The translations under genes and the position numbers were made by a program. Below are positions 1 through 6,790 of a stretch of DNA of 26,262 nucleotides, in pieces (position 1 is the first letter of the stretch; each line of letters begins with the position of its first letter). A model generated the notes under the pieces. It searched no databases and was not told where the DNA came from. It saw only the letters and a program-made list of their open reading frames with translations. Where the stretch lies: contig CALDGN010000263.1 of the NCBI GenBank assembly GCA_937942965.1, positions 1 through 26,262 of the forward strand, in the 5' to 3' direction. The DNA is from an uncultured Acidimicrobiales bacterium (GTDB taxonomy: Bacteria > Actinomycetota > Acidimicrobiia > Acidimicrobiales > UBA10347).

Positions 1-968
1 GGGGTCGGGTTGGCTGCTTGCCAGGCTTCGCGCTTGACGGCGCCACGTGCAGCGACATCTCGGTACCAAGCGAGCACGTCATCGTCGACCTGGAACGTGG
101 TGTCGGGGTCAAGGCCCATGACCCGCTTGGCTTCAGCGATCTCTTCGTCTTGGAACGCGTAGCCGTGTGCCGCGTGATCATCGGTGAGCGTCGGCGACGG
201 CGTACCGATGTGGGTGCGGAGCACGAGCATCGACGGCTTGTCGGTGACGTCCTTGGCCGCGAGCAGAGCCGCCTCTAGAGCGTCGAGATCCTCGCCAGCT
301 TCGCCGAGATCGACGACATGCCAGCCGTATGCCTCGAACCGGCCGACCGGATCATCGGTGAGCCAGATGTCGGTCGGCCCGTCGATGGAGATCTTGTTGT
401 CGTCGTAGATGCAGATCAGACGGCCAAGACCGAGGTGGCCGGCGAGAGAAGCTGCTTCGTGGCTGATGCCTTCGGCGAGGTCGCCGTCGCTGCAGATCGT
501 CCAGGTGTAGTGATCGACGACGTCGGTACCGAGGTGTGTGCGAAGCCGGGCTTCGGCCATCGCCATGCCGACGCTGGTCGCAAAACCCTGCCCGAGCGGT
601 CCGGTGGTGATTTCGACGCCAGCAGTGTGGCCGACCTCGGGGTGGCCGGGCGTTGCGCTCTTCCACTGACGGAAGTCACGGAGATCGTCGAGCGTGAGGC
701 CGAACCCGGCGAGGTGCAACAACGCATATTGCAGGATCGACGCGTGCCCAGGTGACAGGACGAAGCGGTCCCGATCGTGCCAATCCGGCGCCGACGGGTC
801 GTAGTCCATAACCCTCGTATAGAGCACGTGCGCCAGGGGAGCGAGTGCCATTGCCGTGCCTTGGTGGCCGGACTTAGCAGCATGCGGCGCATCCATCGCG
901 ATGCCACGAATGGTGGCAATCGCACGTGCGTCGAGCGAGGCGTCGTTGGAAGTGGTCGGGGCGGCCAT
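1..968 (-). CDS. tkt: Transketolase, N-terminal part (runs off the left edge)
   Basis: Transketolase transfers two-carbon ketol units in the pentose phosphate pathway using thiamine diphosphate. Reading the minus strand from ATG at 968 gives 322 residues without a stop, so the C-terminal half lies outside the window. Visible family features are KSGHQGTAMALAPL (residues 32-45; many homologues have GHPG), RFVLSPGHAS (68-77), GPLGQG (123-128), and the diphosphate-binding segment SDGDLAEG (160-167) with Asn191 closing the Mg/ThDP motif. GGAG at 973-976 lies four bases before the ATG, and a TAGAGT -10 candidate lies at 996-1001. The upstream minus-strand gene is 112 bases away, so separate transcription is plausible. 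The identification is secure; whether the gene is intact beyond the window cannot be seen. Confidence 0.95.
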   Translation of the reverse strand, partial: MAAPTTSNDASLDARAIATIRGIAMDAPHAAKSGHQGTAMALAPLAHVLYTRVMDYDPSAPDWHDRDRFVLSPGHASILQYALLHLAGFGLTLDDLRDFRQWKSATPGHPEVGHTAGVEITTGPLGQGFATSVGMAMAEARLRTHLGTDVVDHYTWTICSDGDLAEGISHEAASLAGHLGLGRLICIYDDNKISIDGPTDIWLTDDPVGRFEAYGWHVVDLGEAGEDLDALEAALLAAKDVTDKPSMLVLRTHIGTPSPTLTDDHAAHGYAFQDEEIAEAKRVMGLDPDTTFQVDDDVLAWYRDVAARGAVKREAWQAANPT

Positions 969-995
969 GGGGCTCCGTTCGAGTGCGGTCGGCCC

Positions 996-1001
996 ACTCT
1001 A
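996..1001 (-). promoter_or_regulatory. Candidate -10 box (TAGAGT) for tkt
   Basis: On the minus strand TAGAGT fits the TANNNT form of a housekeeping -10 element. It would start a transcript near 989, giving a leader of about 20 bases with a GGAG site at 973-976. No convincing -35 hexamer is visible. Confidence 0.4.
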
Positions 1002-1050
1002 GAGCGGCGTCGCCCGGACGACGGACACCATTCTTAGCTGCTCGAGATCC

Positions 1051-1063
1051 GCCCGAAACGGGC
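1051..1063 (-). terminator. Short hairpin downstream of the 131-residue gene
   Basis: GCCCG and CGGGC flank a three-base loop, 18 bases past the minus-strand stop codon at 1081-1083. There is no U-tract, so it may be a weak or non-canonical terminator or an mRNA-stabilising hairpin. Confidence 0.3.
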
Positions 1064-1080
1064 CCTCCCAACGCAACGAT

Positions 1081-1476
1081 TTAGGCCTCAGCTGGAGGTG
1101 GCATGAGGGTGTAGGGAACCGACGTGATCGGACCTGCAGGCCCGATCCGGCACTCGGCGACAACGCTGCCGTAGTCGTCGAAGTCGATCTCACCCCGAAC
1201 GAGCTGATAACTGAACTTGCCCGGCTCAATTTGCAGCACCTGGACGTTGCGAGCGATCTGTTCGCCGTCGCGGCGATAGATGACTTCGAGTACGTCGTTG
1301 CCGTCGCTGTCATCAGGGGCGTGAATGATGACGACAAGGTGCGGTGCCCAGGTCAGTGGAAGCGGCGTCGGTGCTGCGGCGGAGAACTGAATGCCCTTGA
1401 GGTCGATTCGGCTGGCAGGTCCTTCGACCTGGCGGACGTCGATTTCGTCGATGAAGAGCGCGGCGAGAATCTGCAT
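1081..1476 (-). CDS. Conserved-looking 131-residue protein of unknown function
   Basis: I do not recognise the family with certainty. The chosen start, ATG at 1476, gives MQILAALFIDEIDV, preceded at exactly seven bases by TACCGT (1484-1489), which fits a leaderless start. The open frame continues upstream to 2244, but that extension is antisense to the CoA-synthetase gene and has low-complexity composition. The protein has alternating hydrophobic stretches, for example LVVIIHAP and VVAECRIGP, and a turn-rich IDFDDYGS segment. This suggests an all-beta sandwich; the pattern of FSYQL, acidic turn, YGSVVAECRIG, VPYTL resembles DUF6941-type proteins, but this is a weak impression. It has no signal peptide or membrane segment. 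It is divergent from the CoA-synthetase operon. Confidence 0.75.
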   Translation of the reverse strand: MQILAALFIDEIDVRQVEGPASRIDLKGIQFSAAAPTPLPLTWAPHLVVIIHAPDDSDGNDVLEVIYRRDGEQIARNVQVLQIEPGKFSYQLVRGEIDFDDYGSVVAECRIGPAGPITSVPYTLMPPPAEA

Positions 1477-1483
1477 GGGCCCG

Positions 1484-1489
1484 ACGGTA
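1484..1489 (-). promoter_or_regulatory. Candidate -10 box (TACCGT), leaderless start
   Basis: On the minus strand TACCGT ends seven bases before the ATG at 1476, so a transcript would begin at or next to the start codon. No Shine-Dalgarno sequence is present. The same spacing is seen before prcB and lepB. Confidence 0.45.
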
Positions 1490-1532
1490 GCGCCCTCTTT
1501 TGTCTCGTCCTGGGGCTGGGTCCCACGCGGGC

Positions 1533-1538
1533 TAGTTT
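1533..1538 (+). promoter_or_regulatory. Candidate -10 box (TAGTTT) for the CoA-synthetase operon
   Basis: TAGTTT fits TANNNT and lies ten bases before the ATG at 1549. Transcription would begin within a few bases of the start codon. There is no Shine-Dalgarno sequence in between, and no clear -35. Confidence 0.4.
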
Positions 1539-1548
1539 GGCGAGCGCC

Positions 1549-2190
1549 ATGGCGACACTGTCCGAACTTGATTCCAAGACCCTGCTGGTCGATCACGGGC
1601 TTCCCGTGTTGCCCGAGCGGTCGGTCCCAACGGCCGACGAGGCGGTGCAGGCGGCCGATGAGCTCGGCTATCCGTGTGTGATGAAGCTCTCGGGCGACCA
1701 CATCGCGCACAAGACCGAACGCAATCTTGTGCGTCTCTCGATCGGCAACGCGGACCAGGCGCTCGACGCCGCCAACGAGCTGCTCGCGGCTGCCCGTCCG
1801 GATGACGGCGACGTCACCGTGCTGGTCGCCCCGATGGTCGCATCGAGTCGAGAGTTCATCGTCGGCGCGCAACGCTCGCCCGAGTTCGGACCAGTCGTCA
1901 TGGTCGGTATTGGTGGCATCTTCGCCGAGGCGCTCGAAGACGTCGCCTTCCGCATGCTGCCGGCGACGCCGAGTGACTTCGACGCAATGCTCGATGACCT
2001 TCGGACCGACGCGCTGCTCGGCGAGTTCCGAGGCGAGCCGGCCGTTGACCGCAACGGCTTGGTCGCCGTGATCGAGTCGGTTGCCTCGGCCATGGTCGCC
2101 CGAGACGACATCGTCGCCATCGACGTCAACCCCGTTCTGATCCGAGACGGCGCCCCGATCGCGGTTGACGCACTGGTGGAGCTGGCATGA
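1549..2190 (+). CDS. ADP-forming acyl/acetyl-CoA synthetase, ATP-grasp (beta) subunit
   Basis: This 213-residue protein is the ATP-grasp subunit of an NDP-forming acyl-CoA synthetase, the enzyme that interconverts acyl-CoA plus ADP and phosphate with free acid plus CoA plus ATP. Supporting segments are YPCVMKLSGDHIAHKTE near residues 43-59, the hallmark GPVVMVGIGGIFAEALEDVAFR, and AIDVNPVLIRDG near the C-terminus, which matches the metal-binding E/D-x-NP motif of the family. ATG at 1549 is chosen because it begins the conserved domain and follows a -10 box; the frame is open upstream to 1231, but that part is antisense to another gene. The stop overlaps the alpha-subunit start (ATGA, 2187-2190), indicating coupled translation. 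The true substrate acid cannot be told from sequence. Confidence 0.9.
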   Translation: MATLSELDSKTLLVDHGLPVLPERSVPTADEAVQAADELGYPCVMKLSGDHIAHKTERNLVRLSIGNADQALDAANELLAAARPDDGDVTVLVAPMVASSREFIVGAQRSPEFGPVVMVGIGGIFAEALEDVAFRMLPATPSDFDAMLDDLRTDALLGEFRGEPAVDRNGLVAVIESVASAMVARDDIVAIDVNPVLIRDGAPIAVDALVELA

Positions 2191-3662
2191 CCGTGGATCT
2201 GCAGCCCCTGTTCGAGCCCGCCGGTGTCGTCGTGGCTGGTGCATCGACGCACCCCGGCAAGTTCGGCTTCGCGACGCTGCACAACATCTTGACCTGCGGC
2301 TACCAAGGCAATGTCTTCGCCACGAACCGCGGCGTCACCCCCGATACGCCTGTCGAGATCCTCGGCATCGACTGCCTGCCATCGGTCCGTGACGTCCCCG
2401 ACGGGCACGCCGACCTTGTCTACGTCTGCGTCCCAGCTCCGGCCGTTCCCGAAGTGCTTCGCGATGCGGCCGCCGTTGGCATTCGAGCTGCGTTCATCGC
2501 CTCGGCCGGTTTCGGCGAAGGAGACGACGCAGATGGCGCAGCGATCGGGGCCGAGATCGTCAAGATCGCCGCCGAGCTGAAGCTCGCGATCGCAGGCCCG
2601 AACGGCCAAGGCCTCGTGTCGACGCCGGCGTCGTTGTGCGCCCAGTTCGTCGCTCCATGGCCGCGACGAGGAGGCATCTCCATCGTCAGTCAGTCCGGCA
2701 ACCTTGCGTCAGGGGCCATGAACCACGCCGATGCAGGCGGTGTCGGCGTCGCCCGTGCCGTCAGCGCTGGCAACTCGCTCTGCCTCGGCGTCGATGACTA
2801 CCTCGGTTGGTATGCCGGCGACGACGAGACGCAGTCGATCATCGCGTACGTCGAAGGTGTCGGCGACGCCCGCCGCTTCTACGACGTTCTTGCCGAGACG
2901 TCGCGATCCAAGCCGGTGGTGGTCGTCAAGGGTGGTTCCAGTAGCGAAGGCGCCAAGGCGGCTGCGAGCCACACCGGCTCGCTCGCAACCGACGACCGCA
3001 TCTTCGATGGACTGCTTCGCCAAGCGGGCGCATGGCGGGCTCCCGACGTCGGCGCCGCATTCGGCGCCGCCGCGGCACTCGGCGTGCACGGCCACATGCG
3101 CGGCCCGAACGTCGCCGTGCTCACCAACGCCGGCGGTTGGGGAGTGCTGACCGCAGATGCGCTCGAACCGTCACTCGTCGACCTGATGACGTTGCCCGAT
3201 GACCTGCACGCCCAGCTTGACGAGATCATGCCGCCACGCTGGAGTGCCTCGAACCCGGTCGATGTTGCCGGCGGTGAGACCCGTGACACGATCCCGGCCG
3301 CGCTTCGTATCTTGGCGGAACACGACGAGGTCGATGCGGTGCTGTTGCTCGGGCTCGGGATCCAGAGCAACACCGCCTCGCTGTTCCGTGCTGGCCGCTT
3401 CGCCGACGAGCCCGATATCGAGCGCATCTGCGCGTTCCACGAACGCCAAGACCGGCTGTACGCACAGACGGTCGTCGACGTGTCTGCAGCCACGGGCACG
3501 CCGATTCTCGCTGCGACCGAGTTGGCCATCGCCGACCCGGCCAATCCTGGCCCAGCAACACTGCGTGAGAACGGCCACCCTTGTTACGCATCGCCACGCG
3601 ATGCCGTCGCCGCCTTGTCGGCGCTGTACGCACGAGGTCGCTTCCTCGGAGCACTTCGCTGA
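2187..3662 (+). CDS. ADP-forming acyl/acetyl-CoA synthetase, CoA-binding and CoA-ligase (alpha) subunit
   Basis: The 491-residue partner of the ATP-grasp subunit. The N-terminal Rossmann CoA-binding domain starts at VVVAGASTHPGKFGF (residues 14-28) and includes VCVPAPAVPEVL. The succinyl-CoA-ligase-like domain has ISIVSQSGNLASG (164-176). The phosphohistidine loop is ASHTGSLATDD (260-270), with His262 as the expected phosphorylated residue, close to His257 of archaeal alpha subunits. Subunit order is beta then alpha, each as its own polypeptide rather than the single fused chain common in bacteria. The gene ends in a TGATG junction with the next gene. A possible alternative is a catalytic domain of the protein-acetyltransferase (Pat/PatZ) fusion family, but no GNAT domain is encoded nearby. 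Confidence 0.9.
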   Translation: MTVDLQPLFEPAGVVVAGASTHPGKFGFATLHNILTCGYQGNVFATNRGVTPDTPVEILGIDCLPSVRDVPDGHADLVYVCVPAPAVPEVLRDAAAVGIRAAFIASAGFGEGDDADGAAIGAEIVKIAAELKLAIAGPNGQGLVSTPASLCAQFVAPWPRRGGISIVSQSGNLASGAMNHADAGGVGVARAVSAGNSLCLGVDDYLGWYAGDDETQSIIAYVEGVGDARRFYDVLAETSRSKPVVVVKGGSSSEGAKAAASHTGSLATDDRIFDGLLRQAGAWRAPDVGAAFGAAAALGVHGHMRGPNVAVLTNAGGWGVLTADALEPSLVDLMTLPDDLHAQLDEIMPPRWSASNPVDVAGGETRDTIPAALRILAEHDEVDAVLLLGLGIQSNTASLFRAGRFADEPDIERICAFHERQDRLYAQTVVDVSAATGTPILAATELAIADPANPGPATLRENGHPCYASPRDAVAALSALYARGRFLGALR

Positions 3663-5074
3663 TGCTCGTCCTGCGGCGAATGATGTTGCCGCTCGCACTG
3701 CTCGCCATTGCTGCGGGCGCGTGGCTGCTCGCCAGCCGACTCGGCGACTTGGCTGTGGAGCCCGCTCAGGCGGCACCGGTCGAGACGCTCGACAGCCCGA
3801 TCGCGTCGGTGCGTCGACTACCCGCCATCGCAACCAGCTCGCTTCGAACCCAGCGGCTCGAACTCGCCGTCCAGGCACTTCCGCAACCATCGACCCCGCT
3901 CTCGTGCTACTCGGTCGTCGTCGACGGCGTGGTCGTCGCCGACCTGCGAGCCGATGCGCCACTCGTGCCTGGCTATGCCCAGCTCTTTGTGACCGCGCAT
4001 ACGGCGCTCGACGTTCTGGGCCCTGACTACCGGTTCGAGACTCGGGTGATGGCTGCGGACCAGCCGGGCGAAGACGGTGTCATCGGGGGCAACCTCTACC
4101 TGGTTGGCAGCGGCGATCCGGTCTTGATGTCGTTTCCCTTCGCCCAGGGGTTTCGGCCGGTACTTGCGACGCGCACATCGATCGAAGAACTTGCCGATGC
4201 GGTGGTCGCGGCGGGCGTCACCGAGATCAGAACGAGCGTGGTCGGCATCGAGCGCCGCTACGACCGCGAGCGTGGCTTGCCGGGCTGGCCCGCCGCTGTG
4301 TTCGAAGACGGCATTGTCGGGCCGCTCAGTGCCCTGCAGCTCGACGACGGTCTCGCAGAACGTGCGGCGGCCAATGGGGGAGTAGCGATCCCGTCAGAGG
4401 ATCCCGCCGCTTTGGCAGCCGCTCGTTTCGACGACCTGCTCGAAGATCGAGGGGTCAGCATCCAAGGCCTCGCCCGTGGCGAACTCGACGACGAAGAACT
4501 GCCCGACCTCGTTCCCATTGCCTCGATCCAGTCGGCGCCGCTCTCTGAGATCATCTTTCAGATGCTCGCCGTCAACGATGCGTCAGCCGCCGAGATGCTC
4601 ATGAAAGAGATCGGCGTGTCGTTCCGCCAGACCGGCTCCACCCGGGCGGGCGCCGAAGCGGTGCAATCCACCCTTCGAGGGCTCGGCATTGAGTTGCCGG
4701 TCGCCCCACGCGATGGCGCAAGCCTCGACCCCGTAAGCGCGTCGAGCTGTACGGTGCTCGCCCAGACCGCAGCGCGGATACCCGACGACCATCCGACGTT
4801 GGCCGTCGCGCCTCGCTATGACCTGCCTGGCGTCTATGCCGGGGCGTTCGCTGACATCGAGGTCGATGCCGACCTGCGGTTCATCGGCGGCGAGCGTGGC
4901 GAGGTCGCCAGCTTCGTGGCCCGAACGGTCGACGACGGCCCCCAGGTCGTGATCGCATCGATCGTCAACCGATCCCCAGGAACGTTGCCGCCCGACCGGG
5001 CGTTCCACCGGGGACTCGTGCAGAGTGTTGACGGACTCCGCCTCGCCTGGGCGGACTACTCGATCGACGACTGA
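3662..5074 (+). CDS. PBP4-like (peptidase S13, DacB-type) protein, apparently catalytically inactive
   Basis: The 470-residue protein has an N-terminal signal or anchor (MLVLRRMMLPLALLAIAAGAWLL) and then the S13 D-Ala-D-Ala carboxypeptidase fold. Characteristic text includes SCYSVVVDGVVVADL, TAHTALDVLGPDYRFET, GGNLYLVGSGDPVL and PRDGASLDP. All three catalytic motifs are changed. By ungapped alignment the SxxK motif (usually PASxxKL) is YAQL at residues 105-108, SDN is NDA at 305-307, and the KTG region reads FIGGERGEV at 407-415. The reading frame is full length with no breaks, so this is probably a maintained pseudoenzyme with a cell-wall binding or scaffold role, not decay. The ATG at 3662 is preferred over upstream starts because it begins the signal segment and couples to the previous stop (TGATG). 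Confidence 0.85.
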   Translation: MLVLRRMMLPLALLAIAAGAWLLASRLGDLAVEPAQAAPVETLDSPIASVRRLPAIATSSLRTQRLELAVQALPQPSTPLSCYSVVVDGVVVADLRADAPLVPGYAQLFVTAHTALDVLGPDYRFETRVMAADQPGEDGVIGGNLYLVGSGDPVLMSFPFAQGFRPVLATRTSIEELADAVVAAGVTEIRTSVVGIERRYDRERGLPGWPAAVFEDGIVGPLSALQLDDGLAERAAANGGVAIPSEDPAALAAARFDDLLEDRGVSIQGLARGELDDEELPDLVPIASIQSAPLSEIIFQMLAVNDASAAEMLMKEIGVSFRQTGSTRAGAEAVQSTLRGLGIELPVAPRDGASLDPVSASSCTVLAQTAARIPDDHPTLAVAPRYDLPGVYAGAFADIEVDADLRFIGGERGEVASFVARTVDDGPQVVIASIVNRSPGTLPPDRAFHRGLVQSVDGLRLAWADYSIDD

Positions 5075-5096
5075 TCCATCGACAAGTGGGGCCGCT

Positions 5097-5726
5097 GTGA
5101 CCGAACCTCGAGAATGCCGCATGTTTCCGCTGGGCTCGGTGCTCGTGCCCGATGCTCCGCTTCCGCTGCACATCTTTGAGCCGCGCTACCAGCAGCTGCT
5201 CAACGAGTCGCTCGAAGACGACCGCACCTTTGGCGTGGTTTTGATCAGCCGAGGCTGGGAAGTCGGAGGCGGCGAGGCCCGTACCGATATCGGAACCCTT
5301 GCCCACATCGACGAGTACAACCGATTCGATGACGGCCGAGCCGCGGTTGTGTCAACCGGCCGCTCTCGGATCGAAGTCGTCGAATGGTTACCAGACGATC
5401 CGTATCCCCGAGCGATGGTCATCGACCGCTCTGACGAGCCTTCCCAAGGAGACGAGTCCGCGGCATTCACCACAGCAATCGCATCGCTCGACGCGCTGCT
5501 GCACACCGCTCGCCGCCTCGACCGCATCGAAGCCATACCCGAACTCTCCTGGCCCGATGACCTCGGCGAGGCGACATGGCGCCTCGCTGGACTCGCTCCG
5601 ATCGCCGTCATCGACCGCCAACGGGTACTCGAAGCAGACACAATCAACGACCGCCTGGCCATCCTGGACCAGACGCTGCGAGCCATGCGTGAAGACCTCG
5701 AACTCATGGAGCAGTTGGATAACTAG
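5097..5726 (+). CDS. Lon N-terminal (substrate-binding) domain protein
   Basis: A 209-residue stand-alone relative of the LonN/PUA-like domain (COG2802 type). The opening MFPLGSVLVPDAPLPLHIFE followed by RYQQLL is the classic start of this domain; GVVLISRG and IGTLAHIDEYNRFDDGR follow. The C-terminal third is helical and contains a conserved-looking DRQRVLEADTINDRLAILDQ stretch. There is no AAA+ or protease domain, so it is not a Lon protease; stand-alone members are of uncertain function. GTG at 5097 is the preferred start, placing about eight residues before the conserved MFPLG; the ATG at 5121 is an alternative. It follows the PBP4-like gene by 22 bases and is probably cotranscribed with it. 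Confidence 0.85.
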   Translation: MTEPRECRMFPLGSVLVPDAPLPLHIFEPRYQQLLNESLEDDRTFGVVLISRGWEVGGGEARTDIGTLAHIDEYNRFDDGRAAVVSTGRSRIEVVEWLPDDPYPRAMVIDRSDEPSQGDESAAFTTAIASLDALLHTARRLDRIEAIPELSWPDDLGEATWRLAGLAPIAVIDRQRVLEADTINDRLAILDQTLRAMREDLELMEQLDN

Positions 5727-5769
5727 CGGACGAGTAGATTCGGGCAGCACGGCGACGACGGGTCGCAGC

Positions 5770-5775
5770 TAGGCT
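5770..5775 (+). promoter_or_regulatory. Candidate -10 box (TAGGCT) before the holin-like gene
   Basis: TAGGCT fits TANNNT and lies 20 bases before the ATG at 5796. AGGAG at about 5785-5789 provides a Shine-Dalgarno site, so this would be a short-leader transcript. Confidence 0.35.
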
Positions 5776-5795
5776 CTCCGGCTCAGGAGCTTCAC

Positions 5796-6116
5796 ATGGC
5801 AGATACTTCTCCCAAGGACACGATCGACGAACTGAAGGCGCTAGTCACCGACTACGCCAAGCAGCAGACGGTCGAACCCCTCAAGCGACTCGGTGACTGG
5901 GTCAAGTTCGGCTTGGCCGGCGCACTCATGCTGGCGATGGGCGGGTTCCTTCTCGGTCTCGGCGTCTTGCGCCTGTTCCAGACCATGGACTGGACCGACA
6001 ACAACTGGAGCTTCCTGCCGTACCTGATCGTCTTCGTGTTGCTGATCGTCGGAGCGGGCGGCTGCTTCTGGGCGATGACAAAGCGACCTGATTGGCTCGA
6101 CGAGGAAAACGCATGA
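5796..6116 (+). CDS. Phage-holin-family (Actinobacterial holin-X type) membrane protein
   Basis: A 106-residue protein with an amphipathic N-terminal region (DELKALVTDYAKQQTVEPLK), then two membrane segments at about residues 37-60 (VKFGLAGALMLAMGGFLLGL) and 72-93 (FLPYLIVFVLLIVGAGG). It ends in a short charged tail. This layout matches the putative actinobacterial holin superfamily III, whose members are usually chromosomal and not tied to phage; no phage genes are present here. It has a good ribosome site (AGGAG) and overlaps the next gene by ATGA. The function is unknown beyond being a small inner-membrane protein. Confidence 0.7.
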   Translation: MADTSPKDTIDELKALVTDYAKQQTVEPLKRLGDWVKFGLAGALMLAMGGFLLGLGVLRLFQTMDWTDNNWSFLPYLIVFVLLIVGAGGCFWAMTKRPDWLDEENA

Positions 6117-6313
6117 GCGACATCACCAAGGAACAACTCGAGCAGAAGTTCACCCAGCTCAAGGGCGAACTCGAAACCGCTACGGGTGCGGCCCGCAACA
6201 CGATGACCAAGGTCGGCGTCGTCGCTGGCGTCGTGCTGCTCATCCTGGCGTTCGTGCTCGGATCTCGCCGCGGTAAAGCCGGCAAGACCGTCGTCGAAGT
6301 CCGCCGCCTCTGA
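6113..6313 (+). CDS. Small single-pass membrane protein (66 aa)
   Basis: The ATG at 6113 overlaps the previous stop (ATGA). The protein starts with a charged, probably helical or coiled-coil segment (SDITKEQLEQKFTQLKGELE). One membrane segment follows at about residues 34-51 (KVGVVAGVVLLILAFVLG), then a basic tail (SRRGKAGKTVVEVRRL), which suggests an N-out/C-in or tail-anchor-like topology by the positive-inside rule. Coupling with the two-pass protein before it suggests the two are partners in the membrane. No family is recognised with confidence. Confidence 0.75.
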   Translation: MSDITKEQLEQKFTQLKGELETATGAARNTMTKVGVVAGVVLLILAFVLGSRRGKAGKTVVEVRRL

Positions 6314-6314
6314 C

Positions 6315-6557
6315 ATGTTCGGGTCACTATTTCGAATCCTGCGCCCGATCCGCCTGATCAAACGCAAGGGCATCACCGCTGGCCTGTTCGGCGGCGATCG
6401 CAAATGGCTGGCTCTCGGCGGCATCGTGTTCCTCGGTGGCCGCATCAAATCGCTCTTCGGCTTCGGTGAACCCGAAGCGGTGTACATCGAAGAGCTCAAG
6501 CCAGGCGAACGCCTGGTCGTCGCGCACGCAGAAGCCCGACGTCGCCGCCGTCGCTGA
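6315..6557 (+). CDS. Small basic hypothetical protein (80 aa)
   Basis: The gene starts one base after the previous stop. It has a basic, hydrophobic N-terminus (FGSLFRILRPIRLIKRKG) and a hydrophobic stretch KWLALGGIVFLGGRIKSLFG around residues 30-49. The following segment is YIEELKPGERLVVAHAE, and the protein ends in a run of six arginines. The hydrophobic stretch is short and Gly-rich, so it may lie along the membrane instead of crossing it. Its position makes it the third member of a three-gene run of small membrane-related proteins. I recognise no family. Confidence 0.7.
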   Translation: MFGSLFRILRPIRLIKRKGITAGLFGGDRKWLALGGIVFLGGRIKSLFGFGEPEAVYIEELKPGERLVVAHAEARRRRRR

Positions 6558-6589
6558 GCGACCCCACCTAACCAACTCCGGTACTGCCC

Positions 6590-6790
6590 ATGATCGTTGA
6601 ACTCCGCAATCCCACGCGCACCGTCGAATTCGACGAAGCAATGAGCGTCGCGAAACTCCTCAACCGCCTCAAGGTTGACCGAGGCTCGGTGCTCGTCATT
6701 TGTGACGGCACCTTGGTGCCCTATGACTCGAAGCTCGCGGCCGACGCCGTCGTCGAGATCCGCAACGTCATTTCGGGCGGCGCGGCATGA
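6590..6790 (+). CDS. ThiS/MoaD-fold (ubiquitin-like) sulfur carrier, TtuB-like
   Basis: A 66-residue beta-grasp protein of the ThiS/MoaD/TtuB type. Such proteins carry sulfur as a C-terminal thiocarboxylate after adenylation by an E1-like enzyme. The sequence runs MIVELRNPTRTVEF, SVAKLLNRLKVDRGSVLVIC, GTLVPYDSKLAADAVVEIRN and VISGG, which fits the family along its whole length. It does not stop at the functional Gly-Gly: it ends in GGAA, and the extra Ala-Ala uses the codons that create the ATGA overlap with the thiolase gene. That overlap strongly argues the carrier serves the downstream TtuA-like enzyme. The two extra residues would have to be removed for classical activation. No E1-like (MoeB/TtuC) or JAMM protease gene is in the window. 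Confidence 0.85.
   Translation: MIVELRNPTRTVEFDEAMSVAKLLNRLKVDRGSVLVICDGTLVPYDSKLAADAVVEIRNVISGGAA

Noticed and set aside
1..755. Several plus-strand frames in the first 750 bases
   Set aside because: All are antisense to the transketolase N-terminus, which has clear thiamine-enzyme motifs on the minus strand.
1081..2244. Long minus-strand frame of 387 codons
   Set aside because: Only the part from 1476 down is believable. The upstream part lies antisense to the ATP-grasp gene and has Arg/His/Asp-rich low-complexity text typical of the reverse of a high-GC gene.
5796..6116. Prophage remnant suggested by the holin-like gene
   Set aside because: No endolysin, integrase, structural or att-like sequence is nearby; this holin family is common on actinobacterial chromosomes.
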